From Pseudomonas sp. GD03944 (lineage in GTDB: Bacteria; Pseudomonadota; Gammaproteobacteria; Pseudomonadales; Pseudomonadaceae), in assembly GCF_029839275.1 (NCBI RefSeq), contig NZ_JAOCAH010000002.1, positions 248,001 through 312,000 of the forward strand: a DNA stretch of 64,000 nt. The letters run 5' to 3'. Under the pieces are notes generated by a model. It had not been told where the DNA came from. It worked only from the letters and a program-made list of their open reading frames with translations, and ran no database searches. Below, one piece after another: positions 47,610 to 57,104 of this stretch. Position 1 is the stretch's first letter; each line of letters opens with the position of its first letter. Both the position numbers and the translations under genes were made by a program.

Positions 47610-50138
47610 TCAGTACACGTCGCGGCGGTAGCGCCCGGTCTCGGTCAGGGCCTGGACGGCTTCCGTCCCCAGCAGCTCGCGCAGCGTACTGTCGACCCCG
47701 CCGGCCATGCCTTCCAGGCTGCCGCAGACATACAGCGATGCCCCGTCATCCAGCCAGGCCTGCAGCCGCTCGCGGTGCTGGCGCAGCAGATCCTGCACGT
47801 AGATCTTCTCCGCCTGATCGCGGGAGAACGCCAGGTCCAGGTGCTGCAATTCGCCCTGGGCCAGCGCGGCGTCCAGCTCGGCGCCGCAGAAGAAGTCATG
47901 GGCACGGCTGCGCTCGCCAAACAGCAGCCAGTTGCGATGCTGCCCGGCCAGCGCACGGGCCCGCAGCAACGAACGCAGCCCGGCCAGGCCGGTGCCGTTA
48001 CCGATCAGAATCACCGGACGCTCGTCGTCCGGCAGGTGGAAACCGCTATTGCGCCGCACCCGGCCCAGCACCTGGCCGCCGTCTGCCAGGTGTTCGGTCA
48101 GCCAGCCGGAGCCCAGCCCCAGGAGGCCGTCGCTGCGCCGTTCCTGGCGGACGACCAGCTCCAGCACACCGTCGGCAGCCACCGAAGCGATGGAGTATTC
48201 ACGGGAGCCTACCGGCACCAGCGCGTCGAGCAGCGCCTGGGCATGCAGGCCCACCAGGTGGGCGAAGGTATCCGGCAACTGGCGCTCGCCCAGGGCCATG
48301 GCCAGTGTGGTCGGCTGGTCGCCCAGCATCACCGGTTCGCTGCCATCGAGGCCATGCGCCTGCAACCACTGCTGCACGAACGGCTGCCCGTGGCAGGGAC
48401 GGATTTCCAGGATATCGCCCGCCTCCCAATCGCCACGCGCCGGGGGCGTGAGGGCGACGTGGTACACCGGTGCGCCCTGGCTGCCCGGGTTGAGCAGCAC
48501 GCGGCGCTGCAACGCCCAGCCTTCCCAAGGGGTTTCCTTGAAGGCGATCGGCGCGGTGCCGGTCAGGTCACCCAGTTGCTGCTGCCAGCGCTGCAGGGCC
48601 GCATGGTCTTCGCCATCGACCTCGATGGTGTCGAACAGACGATGGGCACCCTGCCGCCCCAGCCAGTCACTGACCCTGCGGGCAAAGCCGCAGAACTGTT
48701 CATACTGCCGATCGCCCAGGGCCAGCACTGCGTAATTCAGCTGATCCAGGGCCTGGGACGCACCCAGTACCTTGCGTTCGAACGCCTGGGCGCTGTCCGG
48801 CGCTTCGCCGTCGCCGAAGGTGCTGACCACGAACAAGGCGTTGCGCGCCTGGCCCAGGCTGTCGGCGTCTAGGCGCGAGAAAGGCTCGACCCGCACCGGG
48901 ATACCGGCGGCCTGCAACTGGCTGGCGCTCTGCCAGGCCAGTTGCTCGGCGAAACCGCTCTGGCTGGCGAAACCCACCAGCCAGCCTTCGCCGGACGACC
49001 CGCTGGTCAGGGTGCCCCGGGCGGCGCGGACGGCTTTTTTCTTGCGGCGTCGGTCCAGGTACAGCAACCAGCCGGTGATGAAGAACAACGGCAACGCGCC
49101 AGTGGCCACCATCATCAGGATGCGCCCCGGCAGGCCGAAGTACTCGCCCACGTGCAGGGCGTACATGCTGGCCAGGATCTGCGCCTTGAAGCTCTTCTCG
49201 GCGTAGCGTTCGTGCTGGGTGACCTCGCCGGTCTTCGGGTCGATCTGGAACTGGTTGAAGGCACGCACGTGCTCGGCGTCTTCGAGGATGTAGAACACCG
49301 TCCCGCTCTGCCCGGCAACTGGTGGCAGGCGCAGGTTCCAGCCGACCATCTGCGGGCCGGCTGCCTGTTGCATGCTGCGCCACACGGCCACGTAGTCGAC
49401 CTCGGGCGGCGGCCCGACCGGCGCCTCGCGACCCCGGCCACGTCCCTCCTGGCGCTGTTCGGGCGGCGTATCGGACAACAGCCGGGTCATGCCGTCGCGG
49501 TACCAGTCATACGACCAGTACAGGCCCGTCAGGCTGGCACAGAGGTAGAACAGCAGCACCCAGGTGCCAGCGACGGCGTGCAGGTCCCAATTGAAGCCGC
49601 GGCCTTTCTTCGCCCAGTCCAGCGTCAGCCAGGCGCGCCAGCTCCCCGACTGGCGCGGCCAGCGCAGGTACAGCCCGGACAGGCAGAAGAAGATCAGCGC
49701 CACGGTGCTGGCGGCGGTGATCTGCTTGCCCACTTCGCCCATGGCCAGGAAACGGTGCAGTTGCAGGGAAACGCGGAAGAACTCCTGCCCGACCGGGGCC
49801 TCGAGGATCTTCCCGGTGTAGGGGTCGAAGGGAAGCCGCGGCCCGCGCCGCTCCCCTGGCGCCGGGCTGAGAAACACCGTGCCCGGCATCGCGTACCGAC
49901 TGTCCACGAACAGCCCGGTGACCCGATCGTCGGTGGCCGCCTCGATCCGCGCCACCAGTTCGACCGGTTCGAGCATCTGCCGGCCGTTGGCCTCCAGCTG
50001 CCAGCGGTCGCCATTCAGCGCCCGCAGGACCTCACCTTCGAAGGTGTAGAGGGCACCGGTAATTCCCATGACGGACAGCACCAGCCCGGCGCTGATGCCA
50101 AAGAACCAGTGCAGCTGAAACATGATTTTCTTGAACAC
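47610..50138 (-). CDS. PepSY-membrane / flavodoxin / sulfite-reductase-type flavoprotein (PiuB-like)
   Basis: Large inner-membrane reductase, 842 residues. The N-terminal half is a PepSY-associated membrane domain with four segments (MFQLHWFFGISAGLVLSVMGITGALY first). The C-terminal half is a diflavin reductase: flavodoxin domain (VVSTFGDGEAPDSAQAFE), FAD site (REYSIAS) and NAD(P) site (VILIGNGTGLAGLRSLL, LLFGERSR). It should pass NADPH electrons across the membrane, probably to reduce ferric siderophores in the periplasm, as proposed for the PA4513 type. The start is uncertain: I use a GTG (50138) by homology (FKKIMFQLHW); a TTG at 50168 is in frame. Confidence 0.9.
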   Translation of the reverse strand: MFKKIMFQLHWFFGISAGLVLSVMGITGALYTFEGEVLRALNGDRWQLEANGRQMLEPVELVARIEAATDDRVTGLFVDSRYAMPGTVFLSPAPGERRGPRLPFDPYTGKILEAPVGQEFFRVSLQLHRFLAMGEVGKQITAASTVALIFFCLSGLYLRWPRQSGSWRAWLTLDWAKKGRGFNWDLHAVAGTWVLLFYLCASLTGLYWSYDWYRDGMTRLLSDTPPEQRQEGRGRGREAPVGPPPEVDYVAVWRSMQQAAGPQMVGWNLRLPPVAGQSGTVFYILEDAEHVRAFNQFQIDPKTGEVTQHERYAEKSFKAQILASMYALHVGEYFGLPGRILMMVATGALPLFFITGWLLYLDRRRKKKAVRAARGTLTSGSSGEGWLVGFASQSGFAEQLAWQSASQLQAAGIPVRVEPFSRLDADSLGQARNALFVVSTFGDGEAPDSAQAFERKVLGASQALDQLNYAVLALGDRQYEQFCGFARRVSDWLGRQGAHRLFDTIEVDGEDHAALQRWQQQLGDLTGTAPIAFKETPWEGWALQRRVLLNPGSQGAPVYHVALTPPARGDWEAGDILEIRPCHGQPFVQQWLQAHGLDGSEPVMLGDQPTTLAMALGERQLPDTFAHLVGLHAQALLDALVPVGSREYSIASVAADGVLELVVRQERRSDGLLGLGSGWLTEHLADGGQVLGRVRRNSGFHLPDDERPVILIGNGTGLAGLRSLLRARALAGQHRNWLLFGERSRAHDFFCGAELDAALAQGELQHLDLAFSRDQAEKIYVQDLLRQHRERLQAWLDDGASLYVCGSLEGMAGGVDSTLRELLGTEAVQALTETGRYRRDVY

Positions 50139-50180
50139 GATGGCGAGATACCAAAACGACCCTGGCAATGGGCGCGCACT

Positions 50181-50199
50181 CTATATGAGAAGCATTTTC
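50181..50199 (-). promoter_or_regulatory. Fur-box-like site before the PepSY reductase gene
   Basis: The - strand 19-mer GAAAATGCTTCTCATATAG matches the Fur consensus at 12 of 19 positions by my count and shares the ATGAGAA/TTCTCAT core with the two other sites of the cluster. About 43-61 bases before the GTG start. Confidence 0.65.
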
Positions 50200-50328
50200 A
50201 TCGCATGACTTTTACTCGATATTTACGAATCCGTCCTACGAACGGTGCCGGAACCGGCGCAGCAGAGGCGCCGCCGACCGATGAACCGCCCCGTGCGCCT
50301 TGTTTCGGTCAGCTCCGGCGTTTGACGG

Positions 50329-50334
50329 TATAAT
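50329..50334 (+). promoter_or_regulatory. -10 element of the prfC promoter
   Basis: Perfect TATAAT 57 bases before the prfC ATG. No good -35 lies 16-18 bases upstream (TTTCGG at 50303-50308 is the nearest). The TTGACG directly before it is too close to serve. Confidence 0.6.
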
Positions 50335-50390
50335 CGCCCGTTTTCCGGGCCCAGCCGCCCCACCATCGATTCCATTCAGGCACGCAATCC

Positions 50391-51974
50391 ATGACCACTC
50401 AGGCCGCCGAAGTCGCCAAGCGCCGCACGTTCGCGATCATTTCCCACCCCGACGCCGGTAAGACCACCATTACCGAAAAGCTCCTGCTGATGGGCAAGGC
50501 GATTGCCGTGGCCGGTACCGTGAAGTCGCGCAAGTCCGACCGCCACGCGACCTCCGACTGGATGGAGATGGAAAAGCAGCGCGGTATCTCCATCACCACC
50601 TCGGTGATGCAGTTCCCCTACCGCGAGCACATGATCAACCTGCTCGACACCCCCGGCCACGAAGACTTCTCGGAAGACACCTACCGCACCCTGACCGCGG
50701 TGGACAGTGCGCTGATGGTGCTCGACGGTGGTAAGGGCGTCGAACCCCGCACCATCGCCCTGATGGACGTCTGCCGCCTGCGCGACACGCCCATCGTCAG
50801 CTTCGTCAACAAACTCGACCGCGACATCCGCGACCCGATCGAGCTGCTCGACGAGATCGAAGCCGTCCTCAAGATCAAGGCCGCGCCGATCACCTGGCCG
50901 ATCGGCTGCTACCGCGACTTCAAGGGCGTGTACCACCTCGAAGGCGACTACATCATCGTCTACACCCCGGGCCACGGCCACGAGCGCACCGAGACCAAGA
51001 TCATCCAGAAACTGGACTCCGACGAAGCTCGTGCCCACCTGGGTGATGAATACGACCGTTTCCTCGAACAGTTGGAGCTGGTGCAGGGCGCCTGCCACAC
51101 CTTCGACCAGGACGAGTTCATGAACGGCCAGTTGACCCCGGTGTTCTTCGGCACCGCACTGGGCAACTTCGGCGTCGACCATGTGCTCGACGCCGTGGTC
51201 GACTGGGCCCCGCGCCCGCTGGCCCGCGTCGCCCGCGAACGCACCGTGGAGCCGGTGGAAGAGAAGTTCAGCGGCTTCATCTTCAAGATCCAGGCGAACA
51301 TGGACCCCAAGCACCGCGACCGCATCGCGTTCATGCGCATCTGCTCGGGCAAGTACGAGAAAGGCATGAAGATGCGCCACGTGCGCACCGGCAAGGACGT
51401 GCGCATCGGCGACGCCCTGACCTTCTTCTCCAGCGAGCGTGAGCAACTGGAAGAAGCCTATGCCGGCGACATCATCGGCCTGCACAACCACGGCACCATC
51501 CAGATCGGCGACACCTTCAGCGAAGGTGAAGTGCTGGGCTTCACGGGTATCCCGCACTTCGCGCCGGAACTGTTCCGCCGCGTGCGCCTGAAAGACCCGC
51601 TGAAATCCAAGCAGCTGCGCCAGGGCCTGCAGCAGTTGGCCGAGGAAGGCGCGACCCAGGTGTTCTTCCCCGAGCGCAGCAACGACATCATCCTCGGCGC
51701 CGTCGGTGTGCTGCAGTTCGACGTGGTCGCCAGCCGCCTGAAAGAGGAATACAAGGTGGAATGCGGCTACGAGCCGATCACCGTGTGGTCCGCGCGCTGG
51801 ATCGAATGCAGTGACAAGAAGAAGCTCGAGGAATTCTCCAACAAGGCGGTGGAAAACCTCGCCCTCGACGGCGGCGGCCACCTCACCTACCTGGCCCCGA
51901 CCCGGGTCAACCTGGCGTTGATGGAAGAGCGCTGGCCGGACGTGAAATTCCGCGCCACCCGCGAGCATCATTGA
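50391..51974 (+). CDS. prfC: Peptide chain release factor 3 (RF3)
   Basis: GTPase that removes RF1/RF2 from the ribosome after termination. The 527-residue protein has G1 SHPDAGKTT, switch region [13 protein letters not shown]3 [12 protein letters not shown] and G4 NKLDRD, then the RF3-specific C-terminal domains. The sequence before the ATG has no good Shine-Dalgarno site. Monocistronic, with a strong terminator after it. Confidence 0.98.
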   Translation: MTTQAAEVAKRRTFAIISHPDAGKTTITEKLLLMGKAIAVAGTVKSRKSDRHATSDWMEMEKQRGISITTSVMQFPYREHMINLLDTPGHEDFSEDTYRTLTAVDSALMVLDGGKGVEPRTIALMDVCRLRDTPIVSFVNKLDRDIRDPIELLDEIEAVLKIKAAPITWPIGCYRDFKGVYHLEGDYIIVYTPGHGHERTETKIIQKLDSDEARAHLGDEYDRFLEQLELVQGACHTFDQDEFMNGQLTPVFFGTALGNFGVDHVLDAVVDWAPRPLARVARERTVEPVEEKFSGFIFKIQANMDPKHRDRIAFMRICSGKYEKGMKMRHVRTGKDVRIGDALTFFSSEREQLEEAYAGDIIGLHNHGTIQIGDTFSEGEVLGFTGIPHFAPELFRRVRLKDPLKSKQLRQGLQQLAEEGATQVFFPERSNDIILGAVGVLQFDVVASRLKEEYKVECGYEPITVWSARWIECSDKKKLEEFSNKAVENLALDGGGHLTYLAPTRVNLALMEERWPDVKFRATREHH

Positions 51975-52000
51975 GCGTGTAAAGGATCAGCAGATAAGAA

Positions 52001-52032
52001 AGAACCGGCCTCTCAAGGCCGGTTCTTTTTTG
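52001..52032 (+). terminator. Terminator of prfC
   Basis: AGAACCGGCCT-ctca-AGGCCGGTTCT stem of 11 bp followed by TTTTT, 26 bases after the stop. Confidence 0.93.
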
Positions 52033-52063
52033 GGCCAGACGACAGCCCGGGCTGAGCGCTCAT

Positions 52064-52165
52064 CCTGGGTATCGCTGCACCCGACGCCAGGCTACGAGCA
52101 GTCCCGTAGGGGAGATACCGCTTCCCCCATCCACCACGCTGCGATTGCCCTGATGGATGAAAGAG
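52064..52165. repeat. Degenerate repeat copies between prfC and gcd
   Basis: 52064-52095 is a decayed copy of the 31-base family (CCTGGGTATCGC ... CCAGGCTAC), and about 52120-52180 resembles the GTAGGGTGGATGA family (CCCATCCACC, GATGGATGAAAG). The rest of the 233-base gap holds nothing recognised except the prfC terminator. Confidence 0.5.
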
Positions 52166-52207
52166 CGCGCCATCTACCCTAACGACTGGCTAGTTCCGAC
52201 TGACCCG

Positions 52208-54601
52208 CTACTCTTCTGCCAGCGTCCAGGCCGTTACAGAGTCACCGATCTTCGTGCCAAACGAGCCGTGTCCGCCGGCCATTTGTACTACGTACTGTCT
52301 GCCTGTTTTTTCCGAGACATACGTCATCGGCGTCGCCTGCCCACCAGCCGGCAAGCGCCCCTTCCAGAGCTGTTCACCGGTCTGCAGGTCGTAGGCGCGC
52401 AGGTAATAGTCCAGCGTGCCGCTCATGAACGCCACGCCGCCGGCTGTAACGATCGGGCCACCCAGCGCCGGCGTGCCGACCGGCAGCGCAATGCCCAACG
52501 GCGCGCTGTCACGGCTGGTGCCATTCTTGTGCATCCAGACCTTTTTCATCGTGTGCAGGTCAACCGCGGTCACGTAGCCCCATGGCGGCGCCTGGCAGGG
52601 CAGTTTGAGCACCGACAGGAACGGCTCCAGACGTACCATGTAAGGCGCGCCAAGGTTGGGCTGCAGCCCGGTCTCGCTGCCACCGCTGCGCACTTCGGGG
52701 TCGACCTCGCTGCGCTTGACCATCTGCGAAATGAACGCCAGGTAGTTGGGCGCACCGAACAGCAATTGCCGGCTCGGGTCGACCGCCACCGAGGGCCAGT
52801 TGAAAGTGCCGACGTTGCCCGGGTAAATCAGCGAACCCTGCTGCGACGGCGGCGTGAAATCGCCTTCGTACCGCAGCTTGCGAAACTGGATACGGCACAT
52901 CATCTGATCCAGCGGCGTACCGCCCCACATGTCGCGCTCGTGCAAAGGCTCATCGGGGGCATAGCTGAGCGTCGATACCGGCTGGCTGGGCGCGGTGTGA
53001 TCGCCGTAGTCGGTGCCCTGCGATACAGGCCTTTGCTCGACCGGCACGATGGGTTTGCCGGTCCGACGGTCGAGCACAAACAGATCGCCGCGCTTGGTCG
53101 GCTGGATGATGGCCGGCACCTTGCCTTCGGGCCGGTCGATGTCCACCAGCGTGGGCTGGGATGGCAAGTCGCGGTCCCACAGGTCATGGTGCACGGTCTG
53201 GAATTCCCAACGTATTTTGCCGGTCGCCAGCTCCAGCGCGACCAGGGTGGCGGTGAACCGCTCGGCCAGCGGGCCTCGCGGGATCGACCACTGGTCCGGG
53301 GTCTGGTTGCCCATGGGGATGTACACCAGACCCAACGTTTCGTCAGCCGTGGCGATGGTCCAGGAATTGGGGGTGCTGCGCACATAGGTTTCGCCCGCGG
53401 GCAGGGGCTCGGTGGCATCGGGATTGCCCGGATCGAAATTCCACACCAGGCGGCCACTCTTTACGTCATAGGCGCGGATCACGCCGCCCGGCGAATCCAC
53501 CGAACCGTTATCGGTAATAGATCCACCCGCGATGACCAGCTTCTCAGTGACCACCGGCGGTGATGTAGGCAGGTAGACGCCTCGCGCATCTTCACCCAGG
53601 CCAACCTTGAGATCGACCACACCGGCCTCGCCGAAATCCTCGCACGGCTTGCCGTCGCCGACGTCCAGCGCGATCAAGGTGCCGTCATTGGTAGGCAGGA
53701 ACAGCCGCCGCTCGCAGCGGGCCGCGGCCTGATCCGGCTGCCCGGGCGGCGCAGCGTAGCGACGACCATCATGGTAGGCCAGGCCGCGGCAGGTCATGTG
53801 CTGGTAGTACCCGGCATCGCGATTGATGCTGGGATCGAAGCGCCAGCGCTCCTCGCCCGTGTCCGCATCGAGGGCGATCGCCACGCTGTGCGGCGTGCAA
53901 ATGAACAACGTATCGCCGACCTTCAACGGTGTGACCTGGTTGGTCAGCTCGACGGGGTCGCCCTCACCCGGCAGATCGCCTGTGTGATATTCCCAGGCCT
54001 TCTCCAGCTTGCCCACGTTCTCTGGAGTGATCAGGTCGGCTGTCGAGTAACGGTCACCTCGCTCGGCGCCACCATAAGACGTCCATTCATGCTGCGAGCG
54101 ACCGACTTGGCCCTGCGAGTCAGGCCCGCGCATCTGAGCGTCGCTGAACGCGCCGTCGATGGTGTGATAATTCTGGGTCAGCGCGTATGCGGCCATCAAC
54201 GCACCGGCCAGCAACCCGACGCCCAGCAGGACGCTGGCCCCATCGCGCCATACGACTCGCGCACTCACGTGGCGATTGACGAACGGCAGGACCAGCCAGA
54301 GGCCGAGGATGCACCAGAGATCGATGCGGGGCGCCAGTTGCCACCAGTCGAAACGCACCTCATAAAACGTCCAGACCAACGTGCCCAGCAACAGCACGGC
54401 ATACACGCCGATCGCCGCGCGCCGCCGGGCAAACAGCAGGCCTGCCACTACCAGTAACCCGACGCCCGCCACCAGGTAATACCAGGAGCCTCCTAGCATC
54501 GCCAGATACCCACCGCCAACGCTCATCAAGGTACCCAGCACCAGCATGATGATCGCTGTCAGGGTGATGCGCAGTGGACGCCGACCATGTTCGCTACTCA
54601 T
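52208..54601 (-). CDS. gcd: Membrane-bound PQQ-dependent glucose dehydrogenase
   Basis: Oxidises glucose to gluconolactone in the periplasm and gives electrons to ubiquinone. The 797-residue protein (E. coli Gcd has 796) has five membrane segments in residues 1-150, then the eight-bladed PQQ propeller. Motifs: TSYGGAERGDRYS, YQHMTCRGLAYHDG, the catalytic region QTVHHDLWDRDLPSQPTL, and the ending GGHGSFGTKIGDSV. The start MSSEHGRRPLR (54601) has GGAGAG just before it; an ATG at 54622 is less well placed. Close E. coli-like motifs favour glucose over quinate as substrate. PQQ synthesis genes are not in the window. Confidence 0.94.
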   Translation of the reverse strand: MSSEHGRRPLRITLTAIIMLVLGTLMSVGGGYLAMLGGSWYYLVAGVGLLVVAGLLFARRRAAIGVYAVLLLGTLVWTFYEVRFDWWQLAPRIDLWCILGLWLVLPFVNRHVSARVVWRDGASVLLGVGLLAGALMAAYALTQNYHTIDGAFSDAQMRGPDSQGQVGRSQHEWTSYGGAERGDRYSTADLITPENVGKLEKAWEYHTGDLPGEGDPVELTNQVTPLKVGDTLFICTPHSVAIALDADTGEERWRFDPSINRDAGYYQHMTCRGLAYHDGRRYAAPPGQPDQAAARCERRLFLPTNDGTLIALDVGDGKPCEDFGEAGVVDLKVGLGEDARGVYLPTSPPVVTEKLVIAGGSITDNGSVDSPGGVIRAYDVKSGRLVWNFDPGNPDATEPLPAGETYVRSTPNSWTIATADETLGLVYIPMGNQTPDQWSIPRGPLAERFTATLVALELATGKIRWEFQTVHHDLWDRDLPSQPTLVDIDRPEGKVPAIIQPTKRGDLFVLDRRTGKPIVPVEQRPVSQGTDYGDHTAPSQPVSTLSYAPDEPLHERDMWGGTPLDQMMCRIQFRKLRYEGDFTPPSQQGSLIYPGNVGTFNWPSVAVDPSRQLLFGAPNYLAFISQMVKRSEVDPEVRSGGSETGLQPNLGAPYMVRLEPFLSVLKLPCQAPPWGYVTAVDLHTMKKVWMHKNGTSRDSAPLGIALPVGTPALGGPIVTAGGVAFMSGTLDYYLRAYDLQTGEQLWKGRLPAGGQATPMTYVSEKTGRQYVVQMAGGHGSFGTKIGDSVTAWTLAEE

Positions 54602-54753
54602 CACACTCTCCAGCCGATTCATATCACCACCATCGCCGGTGAACTTTCTGAAACAAGCCCGGCCAGCACTCAGTGGATACGGCGCGACAGCGTTTGTTCA
54701 GATTTTCTGACCCGGGCATGGCCGCCGGCGTGGCGCGTGTCAGCTAGGCGATC

Positions 54754-56796
54754 TCAGCGATTGCCCTGCAACTGCTTCAACAGCGGCCCGCACTGGTCGG
54801 GCTGATCGCCGCTGGGCGCGACCAGGGCGAGGACGCCCGCGGCCGGGGCCAGGGTGACGCCGAGCAGCACCATGCCCGCGCCGCGCAAGGCCAGCGGCGT
54901 GACCTGCACGCCTGCCGACGGGTTCTTGAAACTGCCCTGGACATAGAGCGGCGAACGCAGGGAGAAGATGCGCAGGCCCTTGGAGGCCGGGGTGATGTCC
55001 ATATCCAGGCGTTCCTTGGCGAAATCGGCGGTGCCATCGACCCGGATGATGGCGTTCTCGGTGTCCACCACCGCCAGGCGCGTGGTCATCAGGCCATTCT
55101 TGAAGCCGAGGTCAGCCAGTGCGCAATTGATCTGCACCTCTTCGTCACCGAACAGCCGGTTCACCAGGTAGTTGCCGACGTTCAGGCCGGCAATTTCCAT
55201 CAGGCCACGGCTAACCGCGCCATCGTTGATCACCATTTTCAGGTCGCCATTGGCGGTGCCGAGCAGGGCTGCCACCGAGTTGCCCTGGCCGCGCAGGTCG
55301 GCGTCGCCATTGAGCTCGCCCAGGCTGGTCTGCATCGGTTCGAAGGTGGGAAACAGCTGCTTGAGCTTGAAGCCCCGGGCGTTCAGCCGTGCCCGCCCCT
55401 GCAGCGGCGTGCGGCTGCCGTCCAGGTGGATCAGCGAATCCAGGGTGCCGCCGGCCACGCCGAAGCGCAGCGGGTCCAGGCTCAGCACCCCGGCATCCAG
55501 CAGCAGGCGGGTCGACAGGTCGCTGATCGGCAACGCCTCGCTGTGCACGATGCGTTTGCCAGTGAAGCGCACGTCGGCGTCCATGGCCTGCCAGCGGTCG
55601 GTCTGGAACTCCTCCACCGGCAACACCCGGTCCGCCGGCTGCCGGCTGGAGGCACCGCGCTCCTTCTTCTCGGCATTGGAGTCGGCGCCGATCAGCGGGG
55701 CCAGGTCGGCGAACCGCAACTGGTTGGACACCAGCGTGCCGGACAGCTTGGGCCGCGGCTCGCCGGCGACGAACTCCAGGTCACCCTGGATATCGCTGTC
55801 ACCGATCCGGCCGCTGAAGCCCTGGTAGCGGAACCGGGCACCGCCCTCATCGTGCAGGCGGGCGATCAGGCGGCCGTCGGTGGCGTAGGCCGGAGTCTCC
55901 GGCAGGATCACTCCCGTCAGGCCGTACAGATGCCCCAGGCTGCTGCCTGACAGGCTAAGTTGCAGATCGAGTTCGCCCAGGTTCTTCGGATCGGTCAGGG
56001 TGCCGGCCAGGACGATACGGGTGGCACCGGCGCGGATATCCGCCTGCAGCGGGAATGGCACCTCGGCATCGTGCAGCGCCAGCAGCCCGCCGAGCTTGCC
56101 ATTGCCATTCAGCGGCTGGCCCTTGTAGCGCCCCTTGGCCGTCCAGGCGAAGGCGTAGGCCAGCGCCTCGCTGGCCGGCACCCGCTCCGCACGCTGCTTG
56201 CCGACCACATCGCTGAAGGCGAGGGGCGCGCCCAGTTGCGTGACCTGCACCTCGAACGCGCTGTTCAGGCTCTGGTCGTTCAGGGTGATCTGTCCTTCAT
56301 CGAAGGCGATGCTGCCGATGTCCAGGGTCCAGGGTGAGGGGGCGTCGTCGGTGTTCTCGTCGCCCAGGTCGAAGGTCCAGTTGGCGCGGCCATCGGCAAG
56401 GCGCTGCAGGTTGGCCTTGGGCGCACCCAGCTCGATGTAGGGAATCTGCACGGTTTTCCACAGCAACGGCAGCGGCGCCAGGCGCAGGGCTACCCGGTCC
56501 AGGCTGACGAAGGTTTCGCCCTCGGCCCACTCCGGGTTGCCGAGCACCAATTGCTCGGCAGACAGATGGGGCCAGGGCACCCAGGCATGCCAGCCGTTCT
56601 CGCCCTCCTCGCGCCGCCACACCAGTCGCAGATCACCATTGATCGCAAACGGACGGTGCAGGGCTTCGGACACCTGAGTGTTGATCGTCGGCCGCAGCAG
56701 GTTCCAGTCGAACAGCACCACGAACAGCATCAGCGCCGCCACCGGCACCAACACCAGGGCCAGACAGATCCCTACCACTCTGCGAACACGCGTCAT
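54754..56796 (-). CDS. AsmA family protein
   Basis: Inner-membrane-anchored periplasmic protein of 680 residues, one N-terminal membrane segment (VVGICLALVLVPVAALMLFVVLF) followed by an AsmA domain, with the C-terminal AsmA region KMVINDGAVSRGLMEIAGLNVGNYLVNRLFGD. Family members act in outer-membrane lipid balance. AGGGAG lies 6 bases before the ATG at 56796. Upstream of gcd by 152 bases on the same strand; cotranscription is unclear. Confidence 0.92.
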   Translation of the reverse strand: MTRVRRVVGICLALVLVPVAALMLFVVLFDWNLLRPTINTQVSEALHRPFAINGDLRLVWRREEGENGWHAWVPWPHLSAEQLVLGNPEWAEGETFVSLDRVALRLAPLPLLWKTVQIPYIELGAPKANLQRLADGRANWTFDLGDENTDDAPSPWTLDIGSIAFDEGQITLNDQSLNSAFEVQVTQLGAPLAFSDVVGKQRAERVPASEALAYAFAWTAKGRYKGQPLNGNGKLGGLLALHDAEVPFPLQADIRAGATRIVLAGTLTDPKNLGELDLQLSLSGSSLGHLYGLTGVILPETPAYATDGRLIARLHDEGGARFRYQGFSGRIGDSDIQGDLEFVAGEPRPKLSGTLVSNQLRFADLAPLIGADSNAEKKERGASSRQPADRVLPVEEFQTDRWQAMDADVRFTGKRIVHSEALPISDLSTRLLLDAGVLSLDPLRFGVAGGTLDSLIHLDGSRTPLQGRARLNARGFKLKQLFPTFEPMQTSLGELNGDADLRGQGNSVAALLGTANGDLKMVINDGAVSRGLMEIAGLNVGNYLVNRLFGDEEVQINCALADLGFKNGLMTTRLAVVDTENAIIRVDGTADFAKERLDMDITPASKGLRIFSLRSPLYVQGSFKNPSAGVQVTPLALRGAGMVLLGVTLAPAAGVLALVAPSGDQPDQCGPLLKQLQGNR

Positions 56797-56918
56797 GCAC
56801 ACTCCCTTCTCAAACCGCTCTCCGGCGCTCGGTGCTCCATCCTGACGAAGACGGCAGGTTTCCTGCCCGCCTATGTTATCGACAGGAACAATGCCCGTAT
56901 GATTCCCCATTCCCCCTC

Positions 56919-57081
56919 AGAAGGGCACCTCTAAAAACGTCGGCGAGGCAGTCAGCGCAAAGCAAAAACAGGCGAAAAAGCGGCATTTACGGCGTGTAAA
57001 TGAGCATTTTGACTGGGCTGGCAATCCAGCCTGCTTTTAACGCTGCGATGACAACGTAGCCAGTTTTAGAGGTGCCCAGAA
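56919..57081. mobile_element. 155-bp MITE-like element with 14-bp inverted ends and AGAA duplication
   Basis: GGGCACCTCTAAAA (56923-56936) and TTTTAGAGGTGCCC (57064-57077) are perfect inverted ends of a 155-base element, flanked by AGAA on both sides (56919-56922, 57078-57081), a likely 4-bp target duplication. Inside are two hairpins, CATTTAC-ggcgt-GTAAATG and GGCTGG-caat-CCAGCC, and no ORF. The element is AT-richer than its surroundings. It ends 27 bases before the tatD ATG. It probably moves by an IS5-type transposase encoded elsewhere (inference from end sequence and duplication length). Confidence 0.85.
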
Positions 57082-57104
57082 GCGAATGCGCCAGGAAATC
57101 CACG

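Noticed and set aside
50322..50327. TTGACG as the -35 box of prfC
   Set aside because: Only one base separates it from the TATAAT, so it cannot act with that -10.
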